A DNA stretch of 60,784 nucleotides from Halioglobus sp. Lineage in GTDB: Bacteria; Pseudomonadota; Gammaproteobacteria; Pseudomonadales; Halieaceae. Where the stretch lies: positions 1 through 60,784 of the forward strand of contig JARFQU010000226.1 in the NCBI GenBank assembly GCA_029287595.1, read 5' to 3'. Of this stretch, positions 8,556-20,380 are shown piece after piece (within the stretch, counting starts at the first letter, position 1; each line of letters opens with the position of its first letter). The notes under the pieces were generated by a model that worked only from the letters and a program-made list of their open reading frames with translations, was not told the DNA's origin and did no database searches. Position numbers and translations under genes: made by a program.

Positions 8556-8780
8556 TCAGTCATCCCCGCCGGTAAACAGGCGGCGCAGACCAATCCACAG
8601 AAACACCGCGAGCGCTGCCGCCGCTATCACCAGCGCCACCACCAGTACTACACCCAGGAACAACTGTCCAATTTCCTCTCGAGTGATACCGAACTGGTCT
8701 ACCGCCGCCCATACCAGGGCGGCCATGGCCAGAATCCCCAGTACAGTGGTGCGGTAAAAACGACGTCTGCTTTTGCTCAC
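8556..8780 (-). CDS. Small two-helix membrane protein
   Basis: A 74-residue integral membrane protein behind aroC. A basic N-terminus (SKSRRRFYR) leads to helix one at about 12-27, a short acidic loop (QFGITREEIGQ), and a strongly hydrophobic helix two at about 40-63, then a basic and acidic tail ending GGDD. By the positive-inside rule both ends are cytoplasmic. The start is set at GTG 8780, 13 bases past the aroC stop. The open frame continues upstream into aroC, but that part is the antisense-like shadow. I cannot assign a function. Related short proteins follow aroC in some gammaproteobacteria (recollection). Confidence 0.65.
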   Translation of the reverse strand: MSKSRRRFYRTTVLGILAMAALVWAAVDQFGITREEIGQLFLGVVLVVALVIAAAALAVFLWIGLRRLFTGGDD

Positions 8781-8793
8781 GGTAATGCCAACA

Positions 8794-9915
8794 TCAGTCC
8801 CCGCCAGGCTTGCCTCGGGGCGCCGCAGCTGCGATCGCAGGAGTAGCGCATTGCACATCCATATTCTGGGCCCGGTGACGCAGCACATGGTCCATCAGCA
8901 CAATCGCCAGCATGGCTTCAGCTATCGGCGTGGCACGGATGCCAACGCAGGGGTCGTGGCGGCCGTGAGTGGCCATTTCCATGGCATTGCCGGCGGTATC
9001 GATAGTGGCGCCCGGCTGGCGAATGCTGGAAGTCGGCTTGATCGCCAGGCTCACGGTTATATCCTGACCGCTGGAAATACCGCCCAGCACGCCACCGGCG
9101 TTATTCCCCAGGAAGCCCTCGGGAGTCAAAAGATCACGGTGCTCACTGCCGTGGTGCGTCACACTGGCAAACCCCGCGCCTATTTCCACGCCTTTGACCG
9201 CGTTAATACCCATCATGGCACCGGCAATATCAGCGTCAAGCCGATCGAAGATAGGCTCGCCCAGGCCCGGCATCACACCGCTGGCAACCACGTTAATGCG
9301 CGCGCCGATAGAATCTCCGCGTTTGTTCAGGGCGGTCATAAACTGTTCCATCTCTGGTACCTTTGCCGCATCGGGACAAAAGAACGGGTTGGTTTCCACC
9401 ACGTCCCAGTCCACAGTCTGCGCAGCGATTGGCCCGAGTTGCGCCAGGTAGCCGCGAATCTCGATACCGTAACGCTCCAGCAGGTATTTTTTGGCGATGG
9501 CGCCGGCGGCAACGCGCATAGCGGTTTCCCGGGCCGACGAGCGCCCGCCGCCGCGATAGTCCCGGAAGCCATACTTCTGGTTGTAGCTGTAGTCCGCATG
9601 CGCCGGGCGGAAGGTGTCCTTGATATTGCTGTAGTCCTTGGAGCGCTGGTCAGTATTTTCGATCATCAGGCCAATAGAAGTTCCGGTGGTGAGTCCTTCA
9701 AATACGCCAGAGAGGATTCGCACCTCGTCGGCCTCCCGGCGCTGGGTGGTGAAACGTGAAGTGCCCGGCTTGCGCCGATCAAGATCGGTCTGCATATCCG
9801 CAGCTTCAAGCGCCAGCCCCGGGGGGCAGCCATCGACGATACAGCCAATGGCCGGACCGTGACTCTCGCCGAAGCTGGTCACAGTAAAGAGTTTACCGAT
9901 TGTGTTGCCCGCCAT
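8794..9915 (-). CDS. aroC: Chorismate synthase (AroC)
   Basis: Last step of the shikimate pathway, an FMNH2-dependent elimination from EPSP to chorismate. The three family signatures are present: [18 protein letters not shown] at the N-terminus, [18 protein letters not shown] at about residues 122-139, and [17 protein letters not shown] near the C-terminus. Length of 373 residues is normal. It follows prmB by 42 bases on the same strand. Confidence 0.98.
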   Translation of the reverse strand: MAGNTIGKLFTVTSFGESHGPAIGCIVDGCPPGLALEAADMQTDLDRRKPGTSRFTTQRREADEVRILSGVFEGLTTGTSIGLMIENTDQRSKDYSNIKDTFRPAHADYSYNQKYGFRDYRGGGRSSARETAMRVAAGAIAKKYLLERYGIEIRGYLAQLGPIAAQTVDWDVVETNPFFCPDAAKVPEMEQFMTALNKRGDSIGARINVVASGVMPGLGEPIFDRLDADIAGAMMGINAVKGVEIGAGFASVTHHGSEHRDLLTPEGFLGNNAGGVLGGISSGQDITVSLAIKPTSSIRQPGATIDTAGNAMEMATHGRHDPCVGIRATPIAEAMLAIVLMDHVLRHRAQNMDVQCATPAIAAAAPRGKPGGD

Positions 9916-9957
9916 GATTGGTCCGTCTACAGGATTAATGAAAGCGCCATTATAAGC

Positions 9958-10878
9958 CTATCCGCGCAAGCTTTCTGCGTAATCTTGCAACTCCGCCGCG
10001 GTCAACGCGAACACTCCATGACCGCCGTGGGCAAACTCCAGCCAGGTAAAGGGCAGCCTTGGATAGGCCGCCTCCAGGGCGGGCCAGCTGTTACCCACTT
10101 CTACCACTAACAGGCCTGTTTCACACAGGTAATCACTGGCATGGGCCAGAATTTCCCGGGTCAGGTCGAGACCATCCGCCCCCGACCCCAGGGCCAGGCC
10201 AGGCTCGTGGTGATACTCAGCCGGCATCGCCGCGAGATCCGCTCGATCGACATAGGGCGGGTTACTCAGTATCAGGTCATATTGTTGCGCGGGCAGACTT
10301 TGAAACAGATCCGACCGGATGACGTTCACCCGCTGCTGCAACCCCAGCAGTTGCGCGTTTTCTCGGGCCAGAGCCAATGCCTGGGGATCAATATCTGCCA
10401 GGTCAACACAGGCCAGGGGTTGGTAATGCGCCGCCGCCAGGCCGATACAGCCACCACCACAGCACAGGTCAAGAATGCGCCGCGGTTGCGGGCCCTGGTA
10501 CCAGGGTTGAAATTCGTCGAGAATCAGCTCCGCGATGGGAGAACGCGGGATAATCGCGCGCTGATCGCAGCGAAAGGCCAAGCCGGCAAACCAGGCCTGC
10601 CCCAACAGATAGGGCAAGGGGACGTGCTCCTGGATGCGCTTTTGCAATAATGCATCAATGCGCTGGCGCATGCTGTCATCCAAGGGGTGTGGCAGCACAC
10701 CATCATCCGCATCCTGGGGAAGATCGGCAACCGAGAGCACCAGTTGCACCGCTTCGTCCCAGGGGTTATCCGTGCCATGGCCAAAAAACACGTCACTGGA
10801 CTCCAGCGCTGCGGCACAATATGCCAGCGCCTCGCCAACTGTGTGGGGCTGTGGGGGTACAGGGTTGGTCTCTGTCAT
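9958..10878 (-). CDS. prmB: Ribosomal protein L3 N5-glutamine methyltransferase (PrmB)
   Basis: SAM-dependent enzyme that methylates a glutamine of ribosomal protein L3. The SAM-binding loop DLCCGGGCIGLA lies at about residues 137-148 and the substrate motif NPPYVD at 206-211. Length of 306 residues matches PrmB better than the shorter PrmC. The position directly before aroC is the common prmB arrangement in gammaproteobacteria. The ATG at 10878 is preferred over a GTG two codons upstream. Confidence 0.94.
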   Translation of the reverse strand: MTETNPVPPQPHTVGEALAYCAAALESSDVFFGHGTDNPWDEAVQLVLSVADLPQDADDGVLPHPLDDSMRQRIDALLQKRIQEHVPLPYLLGQAWFAGLAFRCDQRAIIPRSPIAELILDEFQPWYQGPQPRRILDLCCGGGCIGLAAAHYQPLACVDLADIDPQALALARENAQLLGLQQRVNVIRSDLFQSLPAQQYDLILSNPPYVDRADLAAMPAEYHHEPGLALGSGADGLDLTREILAHASDYLCETGLLVVEVGNSWPALEAAYPRLPFTWLEFAHGGHGVFALTAAELQDYAESLRG

Positions 10879-11002
10879 GCACACAGTTTAACCGATTCGC
10901 TTGTCCTGGGCGCATTGCCATGTTTTCGGGGTGTTGCTACCATGCCCGACGCATATCAGCCGACTTGATTCATAAAGCTGACACTAACAGGGAGCTAAGC
11001 CT

Positions 11003-11551
11003 ATGGAACAACACTGGGCCAAGATCATTGAGGCGATTGGCGAAGACCTGCAGCGCCCCGGGCTGCGGGACACCCCCAAGCGCGCCGCCAAGGCCTTCGA
11101 GTTCCTCACCCGTGGTTATGCTCAGTCAGTGGATGAAGTGGTCAACGAGGCGCTATTCCCCTCCGACTCCAGCGAAATGGTGCTGGTCCAGGATGTGGAA
11201 CTCTACTCTCTGTGTGAGCACCACCTGCTGCCTTTTATCGGTAAATGCCATGTCGCTTACATTCCCACCGGCCAGGTCATCGGCCTGTCCAAGGTAGCGC
11301 GACTGGTGGATGTCTTTGCGCGCAGATTGCAGATACAGGAAGCCCTTACTACGCAGATTGCGGAAACTATCATGGCGGTTACCGAGGCCGAAGGGGTCGG
11401 CGTCATCATCGAAGCACAGCATATGTGCATGATGATGCGCGGCGTGGAGAAGCAGAATTCGGTAATGAAGACCTCCGCCATGTTGGGCTCATTCCGCACC
11501 GAACAGAAAACCCGCGACGAGTTCCTGTCACTGCTGCAACTGCGGCGCTAG
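11003..11551 (+). CDS. folE: GTP cyclohydrolase I (FolE)
   Basis: Converts GTP to 7,8-dihydroneopterin triphosphate, the first step of folate synthesis. The zinc ligands are visible as Cys71 and His74 in [10 protein letters not shown] and Cys142 in [10 protein letters not shown]. The zinc-dependent type is therefore intact. Length is 182 residues. AGGGAGC lies ahead of the ATG. Its TAG stop shares the palindrome CTAG with the stop of the convergent DUF4892 gene. Confidence 0.97.
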   Translation: MEQHWAKIIEAIGEDLQRPGLRDTPKRAAKAFEFLTRGYAQSVDEVVNEALFPSDSSEMVLVQDVELYSLCEHHLLPFIGKCHVAYIPTGQVIGLSKVARLVDVFARRLQIQEALTTQIAETIMAVTEAEGVGVIIEAQHMCMMMRGVEKQNSVMKTSAMLGSFRTEQKTRDEFLSLLQLRR

Positions 11552-12120
11552 TCGTCGCCCGGTATTACCTCCAGTAATTCCACGTGCAGGTACTGCCGAT
11601 CGGCAGTGCGCGCCGCACTGAAAATCGCCAACCTGTACTCCGCACCTTCATCGAGCTGATACACGGCATAATGCTGCAGATCATCACGGCCATAAAGAAT
11701 GCGCTGGTGAAAAACGCGATTGGCCCACTGTGCGCCAGAGCCACAGGCACGCCCCTGGCACTGAAAAAGTGTTTGCAGGCCATCGCGCTGCTGCAGTTCA
11801 CTTTCCAGTTCCTGCATGACTTCCAACGAGCTGAAGCCATCGATTATCTGCCAGGTATAGCGTGTAAGCTTACCGCTGAGACGTTCGCTATCCTTTAACT
11901 GCCACACCCCGCGCACTTTTTGCATCGCACCCAGGCCCAATTCGTAATCGAGCACCTGCTCCTGGGAATAAGACACTTGCCTTGCGTGGGGAAATTCATC
12001 CATTTGTTGCAACAGCAAAACAGGGCTGTCCTGGGCGGCGAATGCTGCCGTTCCAGGCAGCAGCCCCAGGGCGTTGACCGCCAGGGCAGCCACAAACCAG
12101 CCCCAATACACATTTCTCAT
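11548..12120 (-). CDS. DUF4892-like secreted protein
   Basis: 190 residues with a signal peptide (hydrophobic residues about 8-27, AAFA before the cleavage site), so probably periplasmic or envelope associated. The C-terminal half carries the signature [17 protein letters not shown] followed by [14 protein letters not shown], which I recognise as DUF4892. The two cysteines could form a disulfide. Some proteins with this domain also carry an OmpA-type domain. This one does not. It is the last gene of the gpsA-sixA-hydrolase cluster, starting on a TAATG overlap with the hydrolase. Function unknown. Confidence 0.78.
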   Translation of the reverse strand: MRNVYWGWFVAALAVNALGLLPGTAAFAAQDSPVLLLQQMDEFPHARQVSYSQEQVLDYELGLGAMQKVRGVWQLKDSERLSGKLTRYTWQIIDGFSSLEVMQELESELQQRDGLQTLFQCQGRACGSGAQWANRVFHQRILYGRDDLQHYAVYQLDEGAEYRLAIFSAARTADRQYLHVELLEVIPGDD

Positions 12121-12977
12121 TAACGCAAAAACTCCGCAATTTTGTCGGCTACAGCCTGCACCTCTGGCTGCTCCATATGAAAGTGATGGCCACCGGGCAG
12201 ATAGGCCGTCTGCAATTCCGGTATCGCACGCCTGGCCAGCTGGTACATTGCCTCATGACGCCCACCATGGCCCTGCTCCGCCAACAGTAACAGCGTAGGC
12301 ATCACCAGTGCGCCCAGCGTCGCATCGACCTGCCCCGGGGTCAGTTTAACCGCGGAGGCGCCACGCAGTCGCGGGTCAGTGGTCCAGGTATACCCTTGCG
12401 TACAAGCGCGCAGGTTCCGCTCTGCAATGAGCCTCGCCGCATCCGGCCTCATGCCTCCCACCTCACGTGCTGTGGCGGCCTCCTCCAGGCTGGCGAAAAA
12501 ACGATTCTCCCTGTGCAGCAAAGACCCTTTTTCATCGAGGAATTTACGCATCTGAGCGGGAAACAGATTGTCTGCCACGGGTTGTGGGCCCACGGCATCC
12601 AGCATCATCATGCGCTGCACCCGTTCGGGGAAGCTGGCGGCGAACAGGCTGCCTATAATCGCGCCACGTGAGTGGCCCAGCAACGCAAACTGCTGCCACC
12701 CCAGGGCTTGCACTATCCCCAGCACCTCGGGCAGGTCATCCCAGATCTGGTAGGTGGCGTCCGCCGAGCGCCGGTCACTCTGGCCGTGCCCGGTAAGATC
12801 CGGCGCCACCAGGTAGTGATTTTCCAGTAAGGGCGCCAGGACAGCAAAACTGGCGGCGTTATCCAGCCAGCCATGCAGACACAATACAGGAGGGGCTGCG
12901 GGATCACCCCAGCCCAGGCCCGCCATTTTCAGACCATGTACGTCCCAGTGTAGCGGTGCGCCTGCAAGCCTGGTCAC
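12120..12977 (-). CDS. Alpha/beta hydrolase
   Basis: 285 residues with the classic alpha/beta hydrolase layout. The oxyanion-hole HGWLDN is at about 35-40, the nucleophile elbow GHSRGA holds Ser103, and the C-terminal histidine lies in LPGGHHFHMEQPE. It resembles serine esterase or hydrolase paralogues of the MhpC/BioH superfamily, and the substrate cannot be told from sequence. The start is GTG at 12977, overlapping sixA as GTGA. No signal peptide, so cytoplasmic. Confidence 0.87.
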   Translation of the reverse strand: MTRLAGAPLHWDVHGLKMAGLGWGDPAAPPVLCLHGWLDNAASFAVLAPLLENHYLVAPDLTGHGQSDRRSADATYQIWDDLPEVLGIVQALGWQQFALLGHSRGAIIGSLFAASFPERVQRMMMLDAVGPQPVADNLFPAQMRKFLDEKGSLLHRENRFFASLEEAATAREVGGMRPDAARLIAERNLRACTQGYTWTTDPRLRGASAVKLTPGQVDATLGALVMPTLLLLAEQGHGGRHEAMYQLARRAIPELQTAYLPGGHHFHMEQPEVQAVADKIAEFLR

Positions 12978-13477
12978 ACATGGGCCTCGTAACCGGGTGG
13001 CAGTGCCCAGAACAATAATTGCCCGCAGTTGTGGGCCGCCACCTCCAGGTGCAATGTCACCAGCGCACCCGGCGACAGGTTGGGCACTCTGCCGGAATCC
13101 CCGAGATAGTGATCGACCAGTCGAGATACCAGGGGTTGGTGTGATACCAGTACCAGGTGCTGCGGCACGCTGTCACTCACCAACAGCGATTCCAGGACAG
13201 CATCGATTTGGGCGGGCGTATTACCGGGTGTCAGGGCGGACAGGGGCGCCATAGTCGCATGGGAGAAGGCAGAGGCAATAATATCCGCGGTCTGGGTTGT
13301 ACGCAGCCAATCACTGTGCAACACCCTCTCCGGGTGCGGCAGGCCGCGCTGCATACAGACCTCGTGGAACTGTTGGCAGCCAAAGCCCACATCGTCAACG
13401 CCCGTGCCTGTCAATTCGCGCTGCTGGTCCGAGGCGGCAATGCCGGCCTCTCCGTGTCGCCAGATGGTTACTATCAT
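12974..13477 (-). CDS. sixA: Phosphohistidine phosphatase SixA
   Basis: Histidine-phosphatase-superfamily protein that dephosphorylates phosphohistidine proteins. RHGEAG at residues 7-12 is the catalytic motif, and the second histidine is in VLVSHQPLVSRL. Length of 167 residues is close to E. coli SixA (161). It starts just after the gpsA stop and overlaps the hydrolase gene. The physiological target is not shown by the context. Confidence 0.9.
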   Translation of the reverse strand: MIVTIWRHGEAGIAASDQQRELTGTGVDDVGFGCQQFHEVCMQRGLPHPERVLHSDWLRTTQTADIIASAFSHATMAPLSALTPGNTPAQIDAVLESLLVSDSVPQHLVLVSHQPLVSRLVDHYLGDSGRVPNLSPGALVTLHLEVAAHNCGQLLFWALPPGYEAHV

Positions 13478-13483
13478 AATCTG

Positions 13484-14500
13484 TTAACTCGTTACGAATT
13501 CCACGTCTTCGGCTTGTTCGGTATGCATCATATCATCGAATACATCGACCACCGGACGGTGTTCATACAAAATGGCGTACAGGCCAGTTACCAGGGGCAT
13601 GTGCACCTCGCGCCGCTGCGCCTCGTCGCGCAACAGACTCAGGGTGTTTATCCCCTCCGCCACCTGATCCATGGCCTCGAGAATTTCGTCCAGGGGCTGG
13701 CCCTTGCCCAGGGCCATGCCAACCTGGTAATTGCGCGACAGCGGGGAAGAACAAGTAACGAATAAGTCCCCCACTCCGGCCAGGCCCAGGAAGGTCATGG
13801 GATTGGCTCCCATATGTACGGCAAAGCGCGACATCTCGGCAAGTGATCGGGTCAGCAGCATGCCGACCGTGTTTTCCCCCAGTTCCAGCGCCGCGGCAAT
13901 TCCGGCCAGGATGGCATAGACGTTCTTCAAAGCACCGCCTAGCTCCACACCGTACATGTCATGGGAGCCGTAGATGAGAAAGGATTCACTGTGCAGCATA
14001 GCGTGCACCGTGGCGTTGATAGCCGGCAGGTCACTGGCAATTACCGAGCCGGTAACCTGACCCGCCGCAATCTCGCCGGCAAGATTGGGGCCACTGAGCA
14101 CCGCCCGGGGGTTGTCCCGCATCTCCTCGCGCAGGATCTCGCTCATCAGGCGAAAGCCACTGGCTTCTATACCCTTGGTAAGGCTGATCAATAACGTCTG
14201 CGCCGGGACCAGGCCGGCCAGCTCACGCACCACCTGGCGAAACGACTTGCTGGGCACCGCGACCAACACGATATCCACGCCGGCTACAGCCTGCTCCAGG
14301 GAAGTGGTGGCGTTCAGGTCATCATGCAGTCGATAGCCTGGCAAATACTCCAGGTTTTCCCGGTGCCGGTTGATGGACGCTGCTCGCTCACCGTTGCGCA
14401 GCCACAGCCGCACACTGTTGCCATTGCAGGCAATGATATTGGCGATCACCGTCCCGAAACTGCCGCCGCCCAGTACGGCGACAACATGGGCATCGGACAT
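13484..14500 (-). CDS. gpsA: Glycerol-3-phosphate dehydrogenase [NAD(P)+] (GpsA)
   Basis: Makes sn-glycerol 3-phosphate from dihydroxyacetone phosphate for phospholipid synthesis. The Rossmann motif VLGGGSFGT is at residues 9-17. The catalytic lysine is in GGALKNVYAILAGI, and the C-terminal substrate domain includes GDLFVTCSSPLSRNYQVG. 338 residues, standard. AGGAG lies seven bases before the ATG at 14500. It heads the gpsA-sixA-hydrolase-DUF4892 cluster. Confidence 0.97.
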   Translation of the reverse strand: MSDAHVVAVLGGGSFGTVIANIIACNGNSVRLWLRNGERAASINRHRENLEYLPGYRLHDDLNATTSLEQAVAGVDIVLVAVPSKSFRQVVRELAGLVPAQTLLISLTKGIEASGFRLMSEILREEMRDNPRAVLSGPNLAGEIAAGQVTGSVIASDLPAINATVHAMLHSESFLIYGSHDMYGVELGGALKNVYAILAGIAAALELGENTVGMLLTRSLAEMSRFAVHMGANPMTFLGLAGVGDLFVTCSSPLSRNYQVGMALGKGQPLDEILEAMDQVAEGINTLSLLRDEAQRREVHMPLVTGLYAILYEHRPVVDVFDDMMHTEQAEDVEFVTS

Positions 14501-14552
14501 GGTGTACTCCTGTATTTATTATGCTTTGTTTTCCAACGCCGACCAGTCTAAC

Positions 14553-14577
14553 AAAAAAAACGGGCATTAAAGCCCGC
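14553..14577 (-). terminator. Intrinsic terminator of htpG
   Basis: On the minus strand GCGGGC-TTTAAT-GCCCG is followed by eight T residues. It lies 29 bases past the htpG stop and ahead of gpsA, so gpsA must have its own promoter in the remaining 50 bases. Confidence 0.88.
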
Positions 14578-14605
14578 TTTTACATGGTACCGGGAGTTGC
14601 CTGGG

Positions 14606-16522
14606 TCAGTTACCACTCATCTCCAGCAACAGCTTGTTCAGCCGCGAAACGTAGGTGGCCGGATCGTCCAGTTGCCCACCTTCTGCCAGGTGCGCCTGGT
14701 CAAAGACGATATTGGCGAGATCTGAAAAACGGTCCTCATCAGCCTCCTGGTCCAGCATCCCCAGTAGTGGATGGGTGGGATTTACTTCCAGGATGGGCTT
14801 TGATTCCGGCACGGGCTGCCCCGCCGCCTCCATCATACGGCGCATTTGCGCACCCATGTCAAAGTCTCCAACCACCAGGCAGGCGGGTGAGTCAGTGAGC
14901 CTGGAGGTGGCGCGAACCTCCGCAACCTTGTCTTCCAGGACCTTGCCCAGTCGCTCCACCAGCGCCTCACTCTCCTTTTCCAGCTTTTCCTGCTCCGCTT
15001 TCTCTTCCTCGGATTCCGGCTCCAGGTCCAGCGCGCCGCGAGCCACATCCTGGAACTGCTTGCCGTCGAATTCCTGCAGGTGATTCATCAACCAGTCGTC
15101 GACGCGATCAGACAACAACAGGACCTCGATGCCCTTCTTGCGAAACACTTCCAGGTGTGGGCTGTTTTTTGCCGTATTGAAGTTTTCTGCCACCACGTAG
15201 TAAATCTTGTCCTGTTTCTCCTGCGCTCGTGATACATAGTCTTCCAGAGACTGATCCTGCTCCTCCAGGTCGGTATGGGTGGAGGAGAAACGCAGCAGTT
15301 TGGCAATTTTTTCCTTGTTGGCGAAATCTTCCGCGGGTCCTTCCTTCAACACCTGGCCGAATTCCTTCCAGAACAGTGCGTAGTCCTCGCCCCCTTTCTT
15401 GGCCAGCTTGCCGAGCATGTCCAATATGCGCTTGGTGAGGGCGCTGCGCATGGACTCCACCGCCGCATCCTGCTGCAGGATCTCACGGGACACGTTGAGG
15501 GGCAGGTCATTGGAGTCGACGATGCCCTTCACAAAGCGCAGGTATAAGGGCAGGAACTGCTCTGCCTCGTCCATGATAAACGTGCGCTGCACGTAGAGTT
15601 TCAGGCCGCGTGACATTTCCCGGTTCCACATATCAAACGGCGCACGCTTTGGAATATAGAGCAAACTGGTATATTCCAGCTTGCCCTCAACCTTGTTGTG
15701 GCTCCAGGTTAAGGGATCATCGAAATCATGGGATACATGCTTGTAGAACTCATGGTATTCGTCATCGCTAATCTCGGAGCGGCCACGGGTCCACAGCGCT
15801 GTCGCCGCATTGACGGTCTCGTACTCCACCTCGGGATTCTCCGGGGCTTCCTCGCCCTCGGCCGGTGGCGCCGGCGGCTTGACCATCATCACCGGCACGG
15901 AGATATGATCGGAATACTTCTTTATGACGCTGCGAACACGAAAGTCCTCGGCAAATTCCTTGCAGTCTGCCTTCAGGAACAGGGTGATGCGTGTACCGCG
16001 CTCCGCCTTATCCACTGGCTCCACGGAGAACTCGGCCTCGCCGTGGGACTCCCACAGAATACCCTCGTCGGCTGCCTCCCCCGCCTTGCGGGTGTGTACC
16101 TCGACGCGATCGGCGACTATAAATGCGGAGTAAAAACCAACGCCGAACTGGCCTATCAGCTGCGAATCTTTCTTCTGATCGCCGGTAAGGCTTTCCAGGA
16201 AGGACGCGGTGCCGGATTTGGCGATAGTACCCAAATGCTCAATGACCTCGTCGCGGTTCATGCCGATACCGTTATCACTGATGGTGATGGTGTTGGCTTC
16301 TCCGTCCACGTCCACCTGAATCCGGTAGTCGCCCTGCCCTTCAAGCAGGCTCTCATCGGCCAGCGCGGCAAAACGCAGCTTGTCGATGGCGTCACTGGCA
16401 TTGGAAATCAGTTCCCTGAGGAAAATTTCCTGGTTGCTGTACAGCGAGTGGATCATCAGGTGAAGCAGTTGCTTCGCCTCGGTCTGGAAACCCAGTGTTT
16501 CTTTTTTCACATCGGCAGTCAT
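14606..16522 (-). CDS. htpG: Molecular chaperone HtpG (Hsp90)
   Basis: Bacterial Hsp90 that remodels client proteins with ATP. The GHKL ATPase site is complete: [14 protein letters not shown] at about residues 38-51, SDNGIGM, and [13 protein letters not shown]. The middle domain has [10 protein letters not shown] and the C-terminal dimerisation domain is present. Length of 638 residues is typical. Strong ribosome-binding site GAGGA before the ATG. It is a single-gene unit bounded by its own terminator and by a heat-shock promoter at 16577-16605. Confidence 0.98.
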   Translation of the reverse strand: MTADVKKETLGFQTEAKQLLHLMIHSLYSNQEIFLRELISNASDAIDKLRFAALADESLLEGQGDYRIQVDVDGEANTITISDNGIGMNRDEVIEHLGTIAKSGTASFLESLTGDQKKDSQLIGQFGVGFYSAFIVADRVEVHTRKAGEAADEGILWESHGEAEFSVEPVDKAERGTRITLFLKADCKEFAEDFRVRSVIKKYSDHISVPVMMVKPPAPPAEGEEAPENPEVEYETVNAATALWTRGRSEISDDEYHEFYKHVSHDFDDPLTWSHNKVEGKLEYTSLLYIPKRAPFDMWNREMSRGLKLYVQRTFIMDEAEQFLPLYLRFVKGIVDSNDLPLNVSREILQQDAAVESMRSALTKRILDMLGKLAKKGGEDYALFWKEFGQVLKEGPAEDFANKEKIAKLLRFSSTHTDLEEQDQSLEDYVSRAQEKQDKIYYVVAENFNTAKNSPHLEVFRKKGIEVLLLSDRVDDWLMNHLQEFDGKQFQDVARGALDLEPESEEEKAEQEKLEKESEALVERLGKVLEDKVAEVRATSRLTDSPACLVVGDFDMGAQMRRMMEAAGQPVPESKPILEVNPTHPLLGMLDQEADEDRFSDLANIVFDQAHLAEGGQLDDPATYVSRLNKLLLEMSGN

Positions 16523-16576
16523 AGCGTCCTCTGTATTTAAGGTATTGATTTAAAAAGGATTGTTCGTAGTCACTTC

Positions 16577-16605
16577 ATATGGGGGCAGTGTGCTTCATTT
16601 TCAAG
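16577..16605 (-). promoter_or_regulatory. Sigma-32 (RpoH) heat-shock promoter of htpG
   Basis: On the minus strand CTTGAAA (16599-16605) is followed after 14 bases by CCCCATAT (16577-16584). This matches the E. coli sigma-32 consensus CTTGAAA-N(11-16)-CCCCATNT at every specified position. It lies about 55 bases upstream of the htpG start. Confidence 0.88.
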
Positions 16606-16658
16606 TACTCGCTGGTTTTTTAGTGGGCTTGAATTGCACTAGCGATCTGTGTTTGAAA

Positions 16659-16690
16659 CAAAAAAAGGCCCATCCGAAGATGAGCCTTTT
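16659..16690 (-). terminator. Terminator at the end of the sdh-suc operon
   Basis: Minus-strand stem AGGCTCATC-TTCG-GATGGGCCT with one G-U pair and a TTCG loop closed by C-G, followed by a run of seven T. This is the highly stable UUCG tetraloop form. It lies 47 bases past the sucD stop. Confidence 0.92.
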
Positions 16691-16736
16691 TATTGATGCT
16701 GGCCCCCGCTGACGCGGGGATGGCGGCAGGGGTGGT

Positions 16737-17609
16737 TTACCAGCCGGTAATTTCCGCCAGACCGGTGCCGATATCGGCGAGGCTGCGTACGGTTTTTACA
16801 CCGGCATCTTCCAGGGCCGCAAACTTCTCATCCGCCGTGCCCTTGCCGCCCGAAATAATCGCACCGGCATGGCCCATACGCTTACCCTTCGGGGCAGTAA
16901 CCCCGGCAATGTAGGATACGACAGGCTTGGAGACATTCGCCTTGATGAAGGCTGCCGCCTCCTCTTCCGCCGTACCACCGATCTCACCGATCATCACAAT
17001 CGCTTCGGTGGCGGGATCCTGCTCGAACATCTCCAGGATGTCGATAAAGTTGGAGCCCGGGATCGGGTCTCCGCCAATACCGACGCAGGTTGACTGACCG
17101 TAGCCCGCGTCAGTGGTCTGCTTTACCGCTTCATAAGTGAGGGTCCCGGAGCGGGAGACGATACCCACCTTGCCCGGCAGGTGAATGTGGCCCGGCATAA
17201 TGCCGATCTTGCACTCTCCGGGCGTGATAACACCGGGACAGTTGGGCCCTACGAGGCGCACACCGAGTTCGTCACACCTGACTTTCGCCTCAAGCATATC
17301 CAGCGTGGGAATGCCCTCGGTAATGCACACGATCAACTTGATACCGCCGTTGGCCGCTTCCAGGATGGAGTCCTTACAAAATGGCGCAGGCACGTAGATA
17401 ACCGAGGCATCGGCGCCGGTGGCTGCCACCGCATCAGTTACCGTATTGAATACCGGCAGGCCCAGGTGCTCCTGGCCGCCTTTCCCCGGGGTGACACCGC
17501 CGACCATCTGCGTACCGTACTCTATGGCCTGTTCCGAGTGAAAAGTACCCTGGGAACCGGTAAAGCCCTGGCAGATCACCTTGGTGTTCTTGTCGATAAG
17601 AATGCTCAT
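16737..17609 (-). CDS. sucD: Succinate-CoA ligase, alpha subunit (SucD)
   Basis: Substrate-level phosphorylation step of the TCA cycle. The phosphorylated histidine is His247 in [14 protein letters not shown]. The CoA-binding N-terminal domain contains [16 protein letters not shown] and the family signature SRSGTLTYE is present. 290 residues, standard. Its ATG overlaps the sucC stop by one base (TAATG). Last gene of the operon, followed by the UUCG terminator. Confidence 0.98.
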   Translation of the reverse strand: MSILIDKNTKVICQGFTGSQGTFHSEQAIEYGTQMVGGVTPGKGGQEHLGLPVFNTVTDAVAATGADASVIYVPAPFCKDSILEAANGGIKLIVCITEGIPTLDMLEAKVRCDELGVRLVGPNCPGVITPGECKIGIMPGHIHLPGKVGIVSRSGTLTYEAVKQTTDAGYGQSTCVGIGGDPIPGSNFIDILEMFEQDPATEAIVMIGEIGGTAEEEAAAFIKANVSKPVVSYIAGVTAPKGKRMGHAGAIISGGKGTADEKFAALEDAGVKTVRSLADIGTGLAEITGW

Positions 17610-18778
17610 TACGCTGCACCTCCGGCTGCTTTGACTGCCTGCTGGGCAGCATCTGTGAGGCTCATGGCCGCAATAATATTCAGCCCGCTGTCAGCCAGCA
17701 CCTTCTGGCCCAACTCCGCATTGTTACCTTCCAGGCGTACGACCACGGGCACTTGAACGCCGATTTCCTCTACCGCGCCAATCACGCCTTCCGCAATCAG
17801 GTCACAGCGAACAATACCGCCAAAGATATTGATCAATACCGCCTTCACATTGTCGTCTGACAGGATAATCTTGAACGCTTCAGATACGCGCTCCTTGGTG
17901 GCGCCGCCGCCCACGTCCAGGAAGTTGGCGGGAAAGCCGCCGTGCAATGCAACGATATCCATGGTGCCCATGGCCAGGCCTGCGCCATTGACCATACAGC
18001 CGATATTGCCGTCCAGTGCCACGTAGTTCAATTCCCACTGTGCCGCATGGGACTCGCGCTCATCGTCCTGGGAGGGGTCATGCATATCGCGCAGCTGGTT
18101 CTGGCGATACAGGGCGTTGCCGTCCACACCCAGTTTGGCATCCAGGCAGTGCAGGTCGCCCTGCTCGGTAATAACCAGCGGGTTGACCTCGATCAGCGCC
18201 AGGTCCTTGTCCACGAACATCTGTGCCAGACCCATGAAAATTTTCACAAACTGCTTGACCTGCTCGCCCTGCAGGCCCAGTTTGAAGGCCAATTCGCGAC
18301 CCTGGTAGGGCTGTGCGCCGACCATGGGGTCTATGGTGGCACGGAGAATTTTCTCAGGGGTTTCTTCCGCTACTTTTTCAATCTCCACGCCACCTTCAGT
18401 GGACGCCATAAATACGATACGCCGCGAAGAGCGATCCACCACGGCACCCAGGTACAATTCCTCGGCGATATCGGTGCAGGACTCCACCAGTATCTTGCTC
18501 ACTGGCTGGCCGCCCTCATCTGTCTGGTAGGTCACCAGGTTCCTACCCAGCCAATGCTTCGCAAATTCGGCGATTTCATCCTTGGTTTTAACCAGCTTTA
18601 CACCGCCTGCCTTACCGCGGCCGCCAGCGTGCACCTGGGCTTTTACTACCCATACATCCCCGCCGATCATATCGGCAGCTTCAGTTGCCTCTTTGGGAGT
18701 GTCTACCGCATACCCCTTGGATACCGGCAGTCCGTACTCGGCAAACAGTTGCTTGCCCTGATACTCATGAAGATTCAT
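17609..18778 (-). CDS. sucC: Succinate-CoA ligase, ADP-forming, beta subunit (SucC)
   Basis: ATP-grasp subunit that binds nucleotide and succinate. It starts [19 protein letters not shown] and contains [19 protein letters not shown] and the GGIVRCD segment near the C-terminus. 389 residues, as in E. coli. AGGA sits six bases before the ATG. The 123-base gap to lpd is the widest in this part of the operon and I saw no convincing promoter or terminator there. Confidence 0.98.
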   Translation of the reverse strand: MNLHEYQGKQLFAEYGLPVSKGYAVDTPKEATEAADMIGGDVWVVKAQVHAGGRGKAGGVKLVKTKDEIAEFAKHWLGRNLVTYQTDEGGQPVSKILVESCTDIAEELYLGAVVDRSSRRIVFMASTEGGVEIEKVAEETPEKILRATIDPMVGAQPYQGRELAFKLGLQGEQVKQFVKIFMGLAQMFVDKDLALIEVNPLVITEQGDLHCLDAKLGVDGNALYRQNQLRDMHDPSQDDERESHAAQWELNYVALDGNIGCMVNGAGLAMGTMDIVALHGGFPANFLDVGGGATKERVSEAFKIILSDDNVKAVLINIFGGIVRCDLIAEGVIGAVEEIGVQVPVVVRLEGNNAELGQKVLADSGLNIIAAMSLTDAAQQAVKAAGGAA

Positions 18779-18901
18779 GTCGTGTCCTGCTTCGTCTGCT
18801 GCTTCTTGAATTTAGGCCTCTTGTCGCCAGGCCGGCGTCAATTAACCAGTGGATACCCGAATGTGTCGGTGATTTTTCTGTTGTACACACCCGCGCGAAT
18901 T

Positions 18902-20380
<1,479 letters not shown>

